From positions 1-64,000 of the forward strand of contig JAPPAP010000033.1 in NCBI GenBank assembly GCA_026705465.1: a stretch of 64,000 bases of DNA, read 5' to 3'. Below the pieces are notes generated by a model. The model was not told the DNA's origin, made no database searches, and worked only from the letters and a program-made list of their open reading frames with translations. Source of the DNA: a bacterium. Its GTDB lineage: Bacteria > Actinomycetota > Acidimicrobiia > Acidimicrobiales > Bin134. The translations under genes and the position numbers were made by a program. Shown here one piece after another: positions 42,885-51,283 of the stretch. Every line of letters starts with the position of its first letter. Position 1 is the first letter of the stretch.

Positions 42885-43892
42885 CTAAGGCTGGACCATC
42901 ACCTTGCACTGATCGGTGGGCGATTTGATGGCCTCGAATGCCTCGGGCAGCCCGTCGAGGTCGACGGTGTGGGTAATGAAGGGGCCCGGGTCGATGCGGC
43001 CCTGTTGGATCATGGCCAGGCTGTGGGCGTAGTCCCAGTGGCGGTAGTACACGGGGAAGGTCATGGTCAGCTCTTTCAGCGACGCGAACACCGGGATGAT
43101 GGGATCGGGACCCGAGCAGATGCCCACCACCGCCACCCGGCCTCTGTGGGCGGCGGCCTCGATACAGGTTTGGATGATGCCCGGCTTGCCCACCGCCTCC
43201 ACCACCACATCGGGCGCAGCGCCGGCTAGCCGCTCGAATGCCGGCGTTAGCTCCTCGGCGTCAGGGTCGATGATCCCGGTGGCCCCGAATTGGCCCGCCG
43301 ATTCCCGCCGCACGGCCACCGGATCGCTGACCACCACGCTGCGGGCTCCCACGTGGCGGCACCACAGGGCGACGGCCAGGCCCACTGGCCCAGCCCCCAC
43401 GATGAGCACGTTGTCGCCGGCGCCGATGCCTGCGGTGTCAACCGCATGGAGTCCGACGGCCAAGGGCTCCACCAGCGCGCCGATGTCGTAGCCGCATCCC
43501 TCCGGGAGACGGAAGGTCTGGGCGCTGGACACGGTCACATACTCGGCATAGGCCCCCGGGCGAATGCCGGTGCCGATCATCTCCGAATGAGGGCAGTGGA
43601 CCGGCAGCGTGTCCCAACAGAACTGGCAACTGCCGCACCCCACTAGCGGCAGCGCGCATACCGCATCGCCGGTTTTCCAGTCCCCTATCGGGTCGGGTCC
43701 CACCGCCACGACCTCGCCGGAGAACTCGTGGCCCATGGTGTAGCCGATGGGCAGATGATTGACGACCTTGAGATCCGACCCGCAGATGCCGCATCCCTTC
43801 ACGGCCAAGACCAGTTCTCCCGGCCCCGGCACGGGGTCGTCCACCTGGGCTACTGCCAGCGTCCTGTCCTCGGCAATGACCGCAGCCCTCAT
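42885..43892 (-). CDS. Zinc-dependent medium-chain dehydrogenase
   Basis: A 335-residue medium-chain dehydrogenase. Catalytic zinc ligands are in GICGSD and GHEFSGEV, and the structural zinc site has four Cys in CGSCQFCWDTLPVHC. VLIVGAGPVGLAVALWCRHVG is the NAD-binding motif. It resembles threonine or sorbitol dehydrogenases and oxidises an alcohol; substrate unknown. It lies 28 nt after the metallo-beta-lactamase-fold gene and shares its operon. Confidence 0.85.
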   Translation of the reverse strand: MRAAVIAEDRTLAVAQVDDPVPGPGELVLAVKGCGICGSDLKVVNHLPIGYTMGHEFSGEVVAVGPDPIGDWKTGDAVCALPLVGCGSCQFCWDTLPVHCPHSEMIGTGIRPGAYAEYVTVSSAQTFRLPEGCGYDIGALVEPLAVGLHAVDTAGIGAGDNVLIVGAGPVGLAVALWCRHVGARSVVVSDPVAVRRESAGQFGATGIIDPDAEELTPAFERLAGAAPDVVVEAVGKPGIIQTCIEAAAHRGRVAVVGICSGPDPIIPVFASLKELTMTFPVYYRHWDYAHSLAMIQQGRIDPGPFITHTVDLDGLPEAFEAIKSPTDQCKVMVQP

Positions 43893-43920
43893 CAGGACCT
43901 GTCTCCTGTCCGACGACTGA

Positions 43921-45162
43921 TCACGCCTGAGCCGCTTCCAGTTCCTGCTCCACTCGGGCGATCTCGGCCCGATACCAACCGGCCTCCTGGAAGTTGCGCA
44001 ATCCGAATTGCTCCGCCATCGAGTGGAGGGCGGTCAGCTTGGCCGACAGCGCCCCAACGTGGGCGGCGTCGGCAGCCAGCACCATGTCCGCCAAATGCAG
44101 GGCTTCCAGCGTCTCACCGGCAGCCAGCCGTTCCTCAGAGCGGGCCACCAGGGCATCGGCCCCGGCCAGCTCCACCACATCGGGATACACCGCCTCGGGA
44201 GTCGTGGCGTACAGATCAGAAGTGGACTGGTAGGTGAACCAGCCGGCCAGGCTCTCCCAGATGGCCCGCACGCCCCAGTCCACCCGGCCGTAGGTCTCGT
44301 TCAACGGGGAATCGTCGGGCAGGCGGATCTCCTTCATGAGCGTGTAGGGATCCTTGCCCTCGTTCATACCGTCGATTACCCGGTCCCACACCCACTCCAC
44401 GCCGTCATGCATTCGGGTGAGCACCTCTCGCACCTGTTCTTTGCCCATCACCGGCTCGAAATGCCCGGCCAGGGCAATCTCCGGCTCAAGGTCTCGGACC
44501 TCCCGCAGCGACTCCATGTATTGCTGGGCGTCGCGGTAGGGCTCGCCCCTCAGGGTGAAAAGGTTGGGGAAGGCGTCGATGATCGGACCCCACAGATCGC
44601 CCACAAAGGCGGCCCGCAGCTCGGGCACCCACACGGTGAGCCCGTCGGGACCCTCGGCACCGGGGGTGTGCATCACCTCGAAGGTGAGGTCGCCCACCTC
44701 GAGGGTGTGGGAGCGGTCGACCACGATGTCGGCCTCGATGGGCGCGGTGGGCTCCACTCGGCCCGATTCGGTGCGGAGGTTCATGGCCGCCCCCCACAGG
44801 ATCTTGGCCCGATCCACCCGGAACTGGGTCAGCTGGCGGTATTGCTCGTCGCGCTGGAGGCACAGGCGGTGGGCCACCACTTGGGCTCCCTCTCGCGACC
44901 AGAGCCGGTGCCCGCCGATGTGGTCCTCGTGGGCGTGGGTCAAAACGATGTAGCGCACCGGATTGCCCGGCACCGCGGCGAGCTGGCGGTGGAAGCGGCG
45001 GGCATCGCCAGCCAGTCCGGCGTCGATCATCACGCTGCCCTCGGGCGTGGCCACCTTGTAGGCGTTGGCCGTGCCCACCGCCATCCAAATCCGGTCGGCT
45101 ACCTCGGTTGCTGTCTCAGGGCCGTCCCTCCCAATCAGCTCAGAAACCCGCTCGTCAACCAT
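43921..45162 (-). CDS. Alkylsulfatase-type metallo-beta-lactamase-fold hydrolase
   Basis: A 413-residue protein. THAHEDHIGGHRLW is the HxHxDH zinc motif, VGDLWG and LAGHFEPVMG supply later ligands, and the C-terminal 150 residues (from EWVWDRVIDGMNEGKDPYTLMKEIRLPDD) match the alkylsulfatase dimerisation domain. The family (SdsA/BDS1) cleaves alkyl sulfate esters to an alcohol and sulfate. No signal peptide is seen, so it is cytoplasmic. Neighbouring ADH and acyl-CoA dehydrogenase could process the released alcohol. Overlaps the glyoxalase-like gene by 1 nt. Confidence 0.8.
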   Translation of the reverse strand: MVDERVSELIGRDGPETATEVADRIWMAVGTANAYKVATPEGSVMIDAGLAGDARRFHRQLAAVPGNPVRYIVLTHAHEDHIGGHRLWSREGAQVVAHRLCLQRDEQYRQLTQFRVDRAKILWGAAMNLRTESGRVEPTAPIEADIVVDRSHTLEVGDLTFEVMHTPGAEGPDGLTVWVPELRAAFVGDLWGPIIDAFPNLFTLRGEPYRDAQQYMESLREVRDLEPEIALAGHFEPVMGKEQVREVLTRMHDGVEWVWDRVIDGMNEGKDPYTLMKEIRLPDDSPLNETYGRVDWGVRAIWESLAGWFTYQSTSDLYATTPEAVYPDVVELAGADALVARSEERLAAGETLEALHLADMVLAADAAHVGALSAKLTALHSMAEQFGLRNFQEAGWYRAEIARVEQELEAAQA

Positions 45163-45632
45163 CAGTCCTCAACCCAGACCCAACGTCCCGGCGGTGCCGC
45201 CACCCCCTCGGGCCGCTCCATGCACTGCACATCCAGATGAATGGGCAGCAGGTGCCGCACGTAGAAGGCATGCACGGTCACGGTGGGCATCACCAAGTCG
45301 TTGTAGCGCTTGATCTCCACCCGGGGATCCTTCTCCTGCCAGGCCTCACACTTGGCCAGGCAAGTATCGACCTCTTCGCGGGTATCGAACAGCAGGCCGA
45401 GATGGTCGAACGGCGGCGGGGCCATGGGCTCCTTGTGCTCGGCCAGCAAGATGAACTGGCTAGTGGCAGGGTCGGTGGACAGCAACAATGCCGTCTGCTT
45501 GAGGATTTGGGTGTCGGTCGCCGTCCATCCGAAGACATCGCCGTAGAACTCGCGCACCTCGGCCCGGTATTCGTCGGTCAATGTTCCCAGGGGAAGCGTC
45601 AACTCCATGTGGTTGAAGCGCATTTTGGCCAT
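45162..45632 (-). CDS. VOC/glyoxalase-superfamily protein
   Basis: A 156-residue single VOC module repeat pair: FNHMELTLPLGTLTDEYRAEVREFYGDVFGW, then FDHLGLLFDTREEVDTCLAKCEAW. Metal ligands would be His8 and the His in FDHLGL, with others on later strands. The function may be dioxygenase, isomerase or resistance protein. It begins the minus-strand operon to the solute-binding lipoprotein. TACGCT lies 5 nt before the ATG, sharing its TA with the divergent promoter. Confidence 0.75.
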   Translation of the reverse strand: MAKMRFNHMELTLPLGTLTDEYRAEVREFYGDVFGWTATDTQILKQTALLLSTDPATSQFILLAEHKEPMAPPPFDHLGLLFDTREEVDTCLAKCEAWQEKDPRVEIKRYNDLVMPTVTVHAFYVRHLLPIHLDVQCMERPEGVAAPPGRWVWVED

Positions 45633-45637
45633 GCCGC

Positions 45638-45647
45638 AGCGTAGCCT
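45638..45647. promoter_or_regulatory. Divergent -10 elements sharing a TA dinucleotide
   Basis: On the minus strand TACGCT (45643-45638) lies 5 nt before the ATG at 45632. On the plus strand TAGCCT (45642-45647) lies 6 nt before the ATG at 45654. The two hexamers share the TA at 45642-45643. Confidence 0.5.
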
Positions 45648-45653
45648 GAGGCG

Positions 45654-47084
45654 ATGTTGCGATCTTCAGCCGCCAAGTTGCTCTGGGCGTTGCTGCTGGC
45701 CTTGGCCCTGTTGGCCGGGGCCTGCGGGAACGACGACGACGGGGGGGCCACCGAATCTCCGCCAACGGCGGCGGCAACCGCCGACGCCACACCCGCAGCC
45801 CCCGCTCCTGAGCCAACCCCCGAGGCCACAGCACAAGCCACCCCAGATCCAACTCCCGAAGCCACCCCGGCTCCCACCGAAGCACCGGCTCCCGAGGCCA
45901 CCCCCGTACCCGAGCCCACCGAAGCCCCAACCGCTGAGCCCGAGCCTGAACCTGAGCCCGAAACCCACCCGTCGGGGTTGGACATTGCCGCCATCGAGGC
46001 CGCAGTGGCCGACTACATGGACGCGGCCGGAATACCCGGACTGGTATTGGCCGTGGCCCGGGGAGACGAAGAACCGTGGACCTTCGGCTGGGGGGTGAGC
46101 GATCTCGCCACCGAAGAGCCCATGACGCCGAATTCCTATGTCCGCATCGGGTCGGTCACCAAACCGGTCACCACTGTCGCCGTGCTGTCTATGGTGGACG
46201 AGGGCCTCGTCGACCTCGACACCCCGGTCACCGCCTACCTCGGCGACGACTGGTACGGGAACTACGAGCACGGCCCCCACATCACCCTCCGGCACCTGAT
46301 GGGCCACACCGCCGGGTTTGTGGAGTACGCCTTCGATCCGGGTTTCTTCATCCTGGGCTCTGCCCGACTGAACGTGCCCATCGCCCCCGAGGAGATCGTG
46401 CGGTTCACCACCAGGTACGGGCCGGTGGCCGAGTTCGAAACCCAGTACAACTACAGCACCGCCGGCCACGTGATCGCCGGGATGATCATCGAGGCCGTCA
46501 CCGGCAATCCCGCCCATGTTGAGATCAGGAACCGGGTCCTCGATCCCTTGGGGTTGGAGAACACCTACCTGCCTCCCGGCGAGCTGCCGCCCGAGACGGT
46601 GGCCAACAGCTACAACTACGGGCTCCTGTACACCGCGTTCACATCGCTGACCAATGCTCCCGATGAGGCACTGCACGTCTTCAAGGGCAACAACTACCTC
46701 GCCACCAACAGCTACCCCCAGGAGTTCTTGCAAACCGCGGGCTGGACGGGCGGTGGAATCGAGACCCTCATCGGCGACGTCCCGACGATGATCCGGGGGT
46801 TGTTCACCGGAGGCCTGATCAGCGATGAATCCTTAGCCGAGATGACCGCTCCAGGGGTCAACCCCGGCTACGGGCTGGGAGTGGGGATCGGCGACTTCGA
46901 CGGCTTGCTGGTCTACAGCCACGGAGGGGGCACGCCGGCATTCCGCACCCGAGCGCTCTACTTCCCCGATCTGGATCTGTCGCTGGCGGTCAATGCCAAC
47001 GTTTTGCCGCCCGATCCCGACGCCCAGGAATTGGTCGATGCCCTGCTCCCGATCGTGATGGAGAGCTGGGGGCTGTCTAACTGA
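45654..47084 (+). CDS. Serine-hydrolase lipoprotein (class C beta-lactamase family)
   Basis: A 476-residue exported protein. A Leu-rich signal ends in LAGAC with lipobox Cys24, then GNDDDGG and a Pro/Thr/Ala/Glu-rich linker to about residue 105. The catalytic domain has SVTK (167-170), the Ser-x2-Lys motif, YNYSTAG in the Tyr position, and SHGGGTPAF at the third motif. The family contains esterases, D-aminopeptidases and penicillin-binding-like enzymes; the third residue of YSN is replaced by Thr, so beta-lactamase activity is unlikely. It contains one TTA codon (in SLAEM). Its stop overlaps the next ATG (TGATG), linking it to the acyl-CoA ligase. Confidence 0.82.
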   Translation: MLRSSAAKLLWALLLALALLAGACGNDDDGGATESPPTAAATADATPAAPAPEPTPEATAQATPDPTPEATPAPTEAPAPEATPVPEPTEAPTAEPEPEPEPETHPSGLDIAAIEAAVADYMDAAGIPGLVLAVARGDEEPWTFGWGVSDLATEEPMTPNSYVRIGSVTKPVTTVAVLSMVDEGLVDLDTPVTAYLGDDWYGNYEHGPHITLRHLMGHTAGFVEYAFDPGFFILGSARLNVPIAPEEIVRFTTRYGPVAEFETQYNYSTAGHVIAGMIIEAVTGNPAHVEIRNRVLDPLGLENTYLPPGELPPETVANSYNYGLLYTAFTSLTNAPDEALHVFKGNNYLATNSYPQEFLQTAGWTGGGIETLIGDVPTMIRGLFTGGLISDESLAEMTAPGVNPGYGLGVGIGDFDGLLVYSHGGGTPAFRTRALYFPDLDLSLAVNANVLPPDPDAQELVDALLPIVMESWGLSN

Positions 47085-48772
47085 TGAACCTCTCCGCCTG
47101 GAACGAGGCTGCTGCGCAAATCACCGCGCCGGGCGCGCTATTCGGATGGTCGGTGAAGGAAGTGAACGGCGTCCCGGTGCGGGTGTTCGACAACGCTCCC
47201 GACTCCCTGCGGGACCTGTTCGCGGGCACCGCAGCTCACGGAGAAGCCGACTACCTAGTCTTCCGAGACGAGCGCGTGTCGTACGCCGAGGCCCACCGCC
47301 AAGTGCGGGCGTTGGGCGCGTGGCTGGCTGAAACCGGCGGCGTGGGCCCGGGCGACCGGGTGGCCATCTCCTTGCGCAACTATCCCGAGTGGATCATCTC
47401 TTACTGGGCCACGGTGTCGATAGGTGCGGTGGTGGTGGGAATGAACGCCTGGTGGACGGCAGCCGAGATGGCCTACGGCCTGGAAGACAGCCAGCCGACG
47501 GTGCTGATTGTGGACGGCGAGCGCTGGGAGCGACTGGCTTCGCTCGATGACCGACCGGAGATTTCGGTGGTGGTGACCCGGTACGACGACGGCCTGACCG
47601 ACGACGTGGCCCACTGGGCCGACACAGTGGCCGACCCCGATCCGCCAGCACCGCCCGATGTGGCCATCGATCCCGACGACGACCTGTGCGTGTTCTACAC
47701 CTCGGGCACCACCGGCTTCCCCAAGGGAGCGGTGATGACCCACCGGGCCGCAGTCCACAACGTGATGAACATGGGCTTCTACTCGACGGCGCTGGGCATG
47801 ATCAACGAGAAGGAGCCCATTCCCCGAGGCGAGAAAGACCAGCCTGCCGGGCTGGTGTGCGTGCCGCTGTTCCACGTCACCGGGTGCAACTGCTATCTGC
47901 ACCCCACCACTTTCGTGGGCGGGAAGCTGGTGCTCATGTACCGCTGGGACGCCACCGAGGCTCTCAAGCTGATCGACGCCGAGCGACCCAACACCCTCGC
48001 CGCGGTGCCGGCCATGTCCCGAGAGATCGTGCTGCACCCCGACTTCGACCGCTACGACACCTCAAGCCTGGGCTCGTTGGGGGGCGGGGGTTCACCGCTT
48101 CACCCCGACCTCGTGGACAAGATCTCCCGGTCGATCCCCAGCGGCAACCCCGGCACCGGCTACGGCCTGACCGAGACCAGCGGCGTGGTGACCATGAACG
48201 TCGGCTCGATCTACCGGGACAAGCCCACCACTGTGGGCCCGCCGTTGCCCACCGTCGAGGCCAAAGTGGTGGACGACCACGGCACCGAACTGCCGCCCGG
48301 CCAGCCCGGTGAGCTGCTGGTTCGCTCCCCCATCGTCATCCGGGGCTACCTCAACAAGCCGGATGCCACCGCCGAGGCCATTGTCGACGGCTGGCTGCAT
48401 ACCGGCGATGTCGCGGTCATCGACGAAGACGGGTTCATCGCCATCGTGGACCGGGCCAAAGACCTGGTGATCCGGGGCGGTGAGAACATCGCTTGCGCCG
48501 AGGTGGAGAACGCCATCTACCAGAACGACGCGGTGGCCGAGGCCATCGTGTTCGCCGTGCCCGACGAGCGCCTCGGCGAGGTACCCGGGGCCGCCGTGGT
48601 GCTGCGCACCAGCGGCGAACTCGACGCGGAGGGCCTGCGAGCTCACCTCGACGGCCGCTTGGCCCCCTACAAGATCCCCGCCCACATCTGGTTCCTGACC
48701 ACCCCCCTCCCCCGCAACGCCTCCGGCAAATATTTGAAGCGTCAAGTAAGAGACGATCTCCTCAACCCTTAA
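47084..48772 (+). CDS. AMP-forming acyl-CoA ligase
   Basis: A 562-residue adenylate-forming enzyme. FYTSGTTGFPKGAVMTH is the AMP-binding P-loop, GYGLTETSG follows, DGWLHTGDVAVIDEDGF holds the Asp, and NASGKYLKRQV has the C-terminal catalytic Lys. Domain order and length are complete. It activates a carboxylic acid as acyl-AMP and transfers it to CoA. A one-nt overlap with the serine hydrolase suggests that the hydrolase releases an acid which this enzyme activates. Its stop lies at the first base of a direct repeat. Confidence 0.87.
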   Translation: MNLSAWNEAAAQITAPGALFGWSVKEVNGVPVRVFDNAPDSLRDLFAGTAAHGEADYLVFRDERVSYAEAHRQVRALGAWLAETGGVGPGDRVAISLRNYPEWIISYWATVSIGAVVVGMNAWWTAAEMAYGLEDSQPTVLIVDGERWERLASLDDRPEISVVVTRYDDGLTDDVAHWADTVADPDPPAPPDVAIDPDDDLCVFYTSGTTGFPKGAVMTHRAAVHNVMNMGFYSTALGMINEKEPIPRGEKDQPAGLVCVPLFHVTGCNCYLHPTTFVGGKLVLMYRWDATEALKLIDAERPNTLAAVPAMSREIVLHPDFDRYDTSSLGSLGGGGSPLHPDLVDKISRSIPSGNPGTGYGLTETSGVVTMNVGSIYRDKPTTVGPPLPTVEAKVVDDHGTELPPGQPGELLVRSPIVIRGYLNKPDATAEAIVDGWLHTGDVAVIDEDGFIAIVDRAKDLVIRGGENIACAEVENAIYQNDAVAEAIVFAVPDERLGEVPGAAVVLRTSGELDAEGLRAHLDGRLAPYKIPAHIWFLTTPLPRNASGKYLKRQVRDDLLNP

Positions 48773-48882
48773 CCCAGGGGCAGTGGGGAGAACCCGGGTA
48801 GGCAGGCTGGGGGGTGGCGCCGGCCCCCTTCCCCAACCCAAGGGCAGTGGGGAGAACCCGGGTAGGCAGGCTGGGGGGTGGC
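48771..48882. repeat. Two-copy 48-bp direct repeat
   Basis: The sequence from AACCCAGGGGCAG to GGGGGGTGGC (48771-48818) recurs at 48835-48882 with one mismatch (G to A), a period of 64 bp. The first copy overlaps the ligase stop. The rest of the spacer to 48989 is GC-rich with no gene. Confidence 0.75.
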
Positions 48883-48976
48883 CCGGCTCAGGGCGCCCGC
48901 CGCCCGGAGCTCGTCGAGGACGGCGGGCTGGGCCGGGACAGGACCCGCCAGGCTGCCGGAGGATGGTTGATCCCGG

Positions 48977-48982
48977 TAGCAT
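48977..48982 (+). promoter_or_regulatory. -10 hexamer TAGCAT for the amidohydrolase
   Basis: TAGCAT is followed by 7 nt and GTG at 48990; this supports the GTG over the in-frame ATG at 48963, whose GGAGG is directly adjacent. Confidence 0.45.
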
Positions 48983-48989
48983 CACAACC

Positions 48990-50198
48990 GTGACAACCGC
49001 CACCGCTGACCGCTACACGATCATCTCTTCCGACTGCCACGCCGGAGCCAATCACAAGACTTATCGGGAATATCTGGAGTCGAGTTGGCACGACGAGTTC
49101 GACGCCTGGCGGGGCAAGTACCGCAACCCGTTCCGCGACCTGCAAGACGACGGCCGGTCCCGCAACTGGGACAACGACCGCCGCATCTCCGAGCAGCACA
49201 CCGACGGCGTGGTGGCCGAGATCACCTTCCCCAATACCGTGCCCCCCTTCTTCCCCACCGGCACACTGATCGCCCCGCAGCCCACCGACAAGGATCTCCC
49301 CCGCCGCTTGGCCGGCATCCGGGCCCACAACCGCTGGCTGGCCGACTTCTGCGCCGACTACCCCGAGCGGCGGGCCGGCATCGGCCAGATCTTCTTGAAC
49401 GACATCGACGAGGCCGTCGCCGATGTGAAGTGGATCGCCGACCACAACCTGCGGGGCGGGGCGCTGATACCCAGTATCGCCCCCAACTCCGATCTGCCGC
49501 CGCTGTTCCACCCCCGCTACGACCCGGTGTGGGCGGCTTGCGAAGAGCACAACGTGGTGATGACCCTGCACTCCGGGGGCACCGGGATGCCCGACTACGG
49601 CGACTCCCCCGCGGCCGGGCCGATGTTCGTAATCGAGACCCCGTTCTTCTCCAACCGCTCCATGTGGCACCTCATCATGGGCGGTGTGTTCGAGCGCTAC
49701 CCCGGCCTCAAGGCGGTGTTCACCGAGCAGGGCTTCGGCTGGGTACCCGAGATTCTGCGCCGCCTCGACGGCCTCCACGCCCAGATGTCGATGACCGGGC
49801 GTACCGGCGAACTGGGCTTCTCCGCCGACTCGGTGCTGCCCGAGAAGCCCAGCTTCTATTTCGACCGCAACATCTGGATCGGCATCAGCTTCCCCGGCCC
49901 CAACGAGATGCGCCTGCTCGACCGGGTGGGCGACCACAAAGTGATGTGGGGCTCCGACTACCCCCACGTGGAGGGCACCTACCCCTACAGTCGGGAGGGC
50001 ATCCGCTTTGCCCTGCACGACCGGGACGAGGAGTCGATGCGCCGCATCCTGGCCGGCAACGCCGCCGATGTGTACGGATTCGACCTCGACGCCCTGGCCC
50101 CGCTGGCCGCCGAGCACGGCCCCACCGTGGCCGAGATCGCCGAGCCCCTGGCCGAGATCCCCAAGGACGCCACCTCCCCGGCCTTCTGGGGCAAGTAG
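48990..50198 (+). CDS. ACMSD-like amidohydrolase family protein
   Basis: A 402-residue TIM-barrel hydrolase. IISSDCHAGAN is the N-terminal metal site, TLHSGGTG gives the mid-barrel His, and WGSDYPHVEGTYP the C-terminal metal Asp. The long N-terminal segment YREYLESSWHDEFDAW is typical of the actinobacterial subfamily. It precedes a hotdog protein by 55 nt with no own promoter visible, suggesting one transcript. The true substrate is unknown. Confidence 0.82.
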   Translation: MTTATADRYTIISSDCHAGANHKTYREYLESSWHDEFDAWRGKYRNPFRDLQDDGRSRNWDNDRRISEQHTDGVVAEITFPNTVPPFFPTGTLIAPQPTDKDLPRRLAGIRAHNRWLADFCADYPERRAGIGQIFLNDIDEAVADVKWIADHNLRGGALIPSIAPNSDLPPLFHPRYDPVWAACEEHNVVMTLHSGGTGMPDYGDSPAAGPMFVIETPFFSNRSMWHLIMGGVFERYPGLKAVFTEQGFGWVPEILRRLDGLHAQMSMTGRTGELGFSADSVLPEKPSFYFDRNIWIGISFPGPNEMRLLDRVGDHKVMWGSDYPHVEGTYPYSREGIRFALHDRDEESMRRILAGNAADVYGFDLDALAPLAAEHGPTVAEIAEPLAEIPKDATSPAFWGK

Positions 50199-50253
50199 GC
50201 CCCGACCCGCCGAACACCCTCGCCGTCGGGCCGATATCAGAAAGGGCTTCGCC

Positions 50254-51102
50254 ATGGTGCAAGACATTCGAGACGTGAGCCCCGACGAGCACTGGGACAC
50301 GTTTGAGGAGATCTGGACCGGGCTCATGTCCTACCGGTACCTCAACAAGACCACCCCGGCATTGGACATCGGTTTCGCCGACGACGAACTGGAGTCGATG
50401 CCGCTGCGCCACGATATGCGCAACACCCACGGCGGGATCATGGCCGCCCCGCTGGCCATCGGCTGTCCCGAGCCCAGTTGGAACGACGACTTGGTGGTGC
50501 CCGCGCCGGTGGTGTCGTTCACACAGATCCTCGATGACGCCCGGGGAGTAAACCGGATCGAAGTGATCCGCGAGGTGATCAACTTCGGCCGCCAGATGGG
50601 GTTCACCCGCTCCACAATTGTCGACGCCGCCGACCACTCCCGGGTGATCGCCACCTCCACGGGCATGGGGGTGAGCCTGGGGGACGTGCCCGACGGCTAT
50701 GAGGCGGTGGACAACCCTCCCATCCCGGTGGAGGACTCTCCCGATATGCCCCGGTTGCACGAGGTGTTCGGAGCGGAAAAGGGCGACGACGGCTGGTACC
50801 GGCTTCCTGTGCTGACCAAGGAGTTCTCCGCTCCCCACGCCGCCCTGCACATCGGCCCCATCCACATTGTGTTCGACATCACCGCCCACGAGTTGGCCGA
50901 GCAGGTCACCGGTACCGACCGCATCCAGGTGGAGAACTGGTACGTGATGTTCGTGAAACCCGGCCTGATCGGCCCGTTCCGCTGCGAGGGCGAGGCGATC
51001 ACCAGCCGCAAAGGGCGCATCAACGTCAACCTCACCCTGTTCGACGAGGGCCGCGACAACCGCACCATCACCACCGGATCAGCCGTCTTCCGAGTGGTCT
51101 GA
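50254..51102 (+). CDS. Double-hotdog thioesterase-like protein
   Basis: A 282-residue protein. HGGIMAAPLAIG is the hotdog helix of an acyl-CoA thioesterase (His-Gly-Gly), and a second hotdog unit covers VIHIVFDITAHE-like and GPFRCEGEAITSRKG strands near the C-terminus. Two fused hotdog units suggest a monomeric double domain. It probably hydrolyses a CoA ester made by or for the upstream amidohydrolase. AGAAAGGG lies 8 nt before the ATG. Confidence 0.65.
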   Translation: MVQDIRDVSPDEHWDTFEEIWTGLMSYRYLNKTTPALDIGFADDELESMPLRHDMRNTHGGIMAAPLAIGCPEPSWNDDLVVPAPVVSFTQILDDARGVNRIEVIREVINFGRQMGFTRSTIVDAADHSRVIATSTGMGVSLGDVPDGYEAVDNPPIPVEDSPDMPRLHEVFGAEKGDDGWYRLPVLTKEFSAPHAALHIGPIHIVFDITAHELAEQVTGTDRIQVENWYVMFVKPGLIGPFRCEGEAITSRKGRINVNLTLFDEGRDNRTITTGSAVFRVV

Positions 51103-51148
51103 CAATTGCGAAGCCACCTCTCGCCTCGCCCGGTACCGTGAGGGCCTA

Positions 51149-51235
51149 GCCCGGGTGGCGGAATAGGCAGACGCAGGGGGCTTAAACCCCCCAGCCCCCG
51201 AAGGGGGCGTGTGGGTTCGACTCCCACCCCGGGCA
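51149..51235 (+). tRNA. tRNA-Leu(UAA)
   Basis: A complete type II tRNA: 7-bp acceptor GCCCGGG/CCCGGGC, an anticodon stem GGGGG/CCCCC around loop CTTAAAC with anticodon TAA at 51183-51185, a long variable stem GCCCCC-GAA-GGGGGC, T-loop TTCGACT and discriminator A. CCA is not encoded. It reads UUA, a rare codon in such GC-rich genomes. Confidence 0.95.
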
Positions 51236-51283
51236 CTTCACTTGGATGGCCCTAGTGCCAGTACCGAACTAGCGGCTGGCGGC

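Noticed and set aside
48783..48989. N-terminal extension of the amidohydrolase into the repeat region
   Set aside because: These residues are Gly/Arg/Pro-rich and come from the direct repeat; the family N-terminus and a -10 hexamer support the GTG at 48990.
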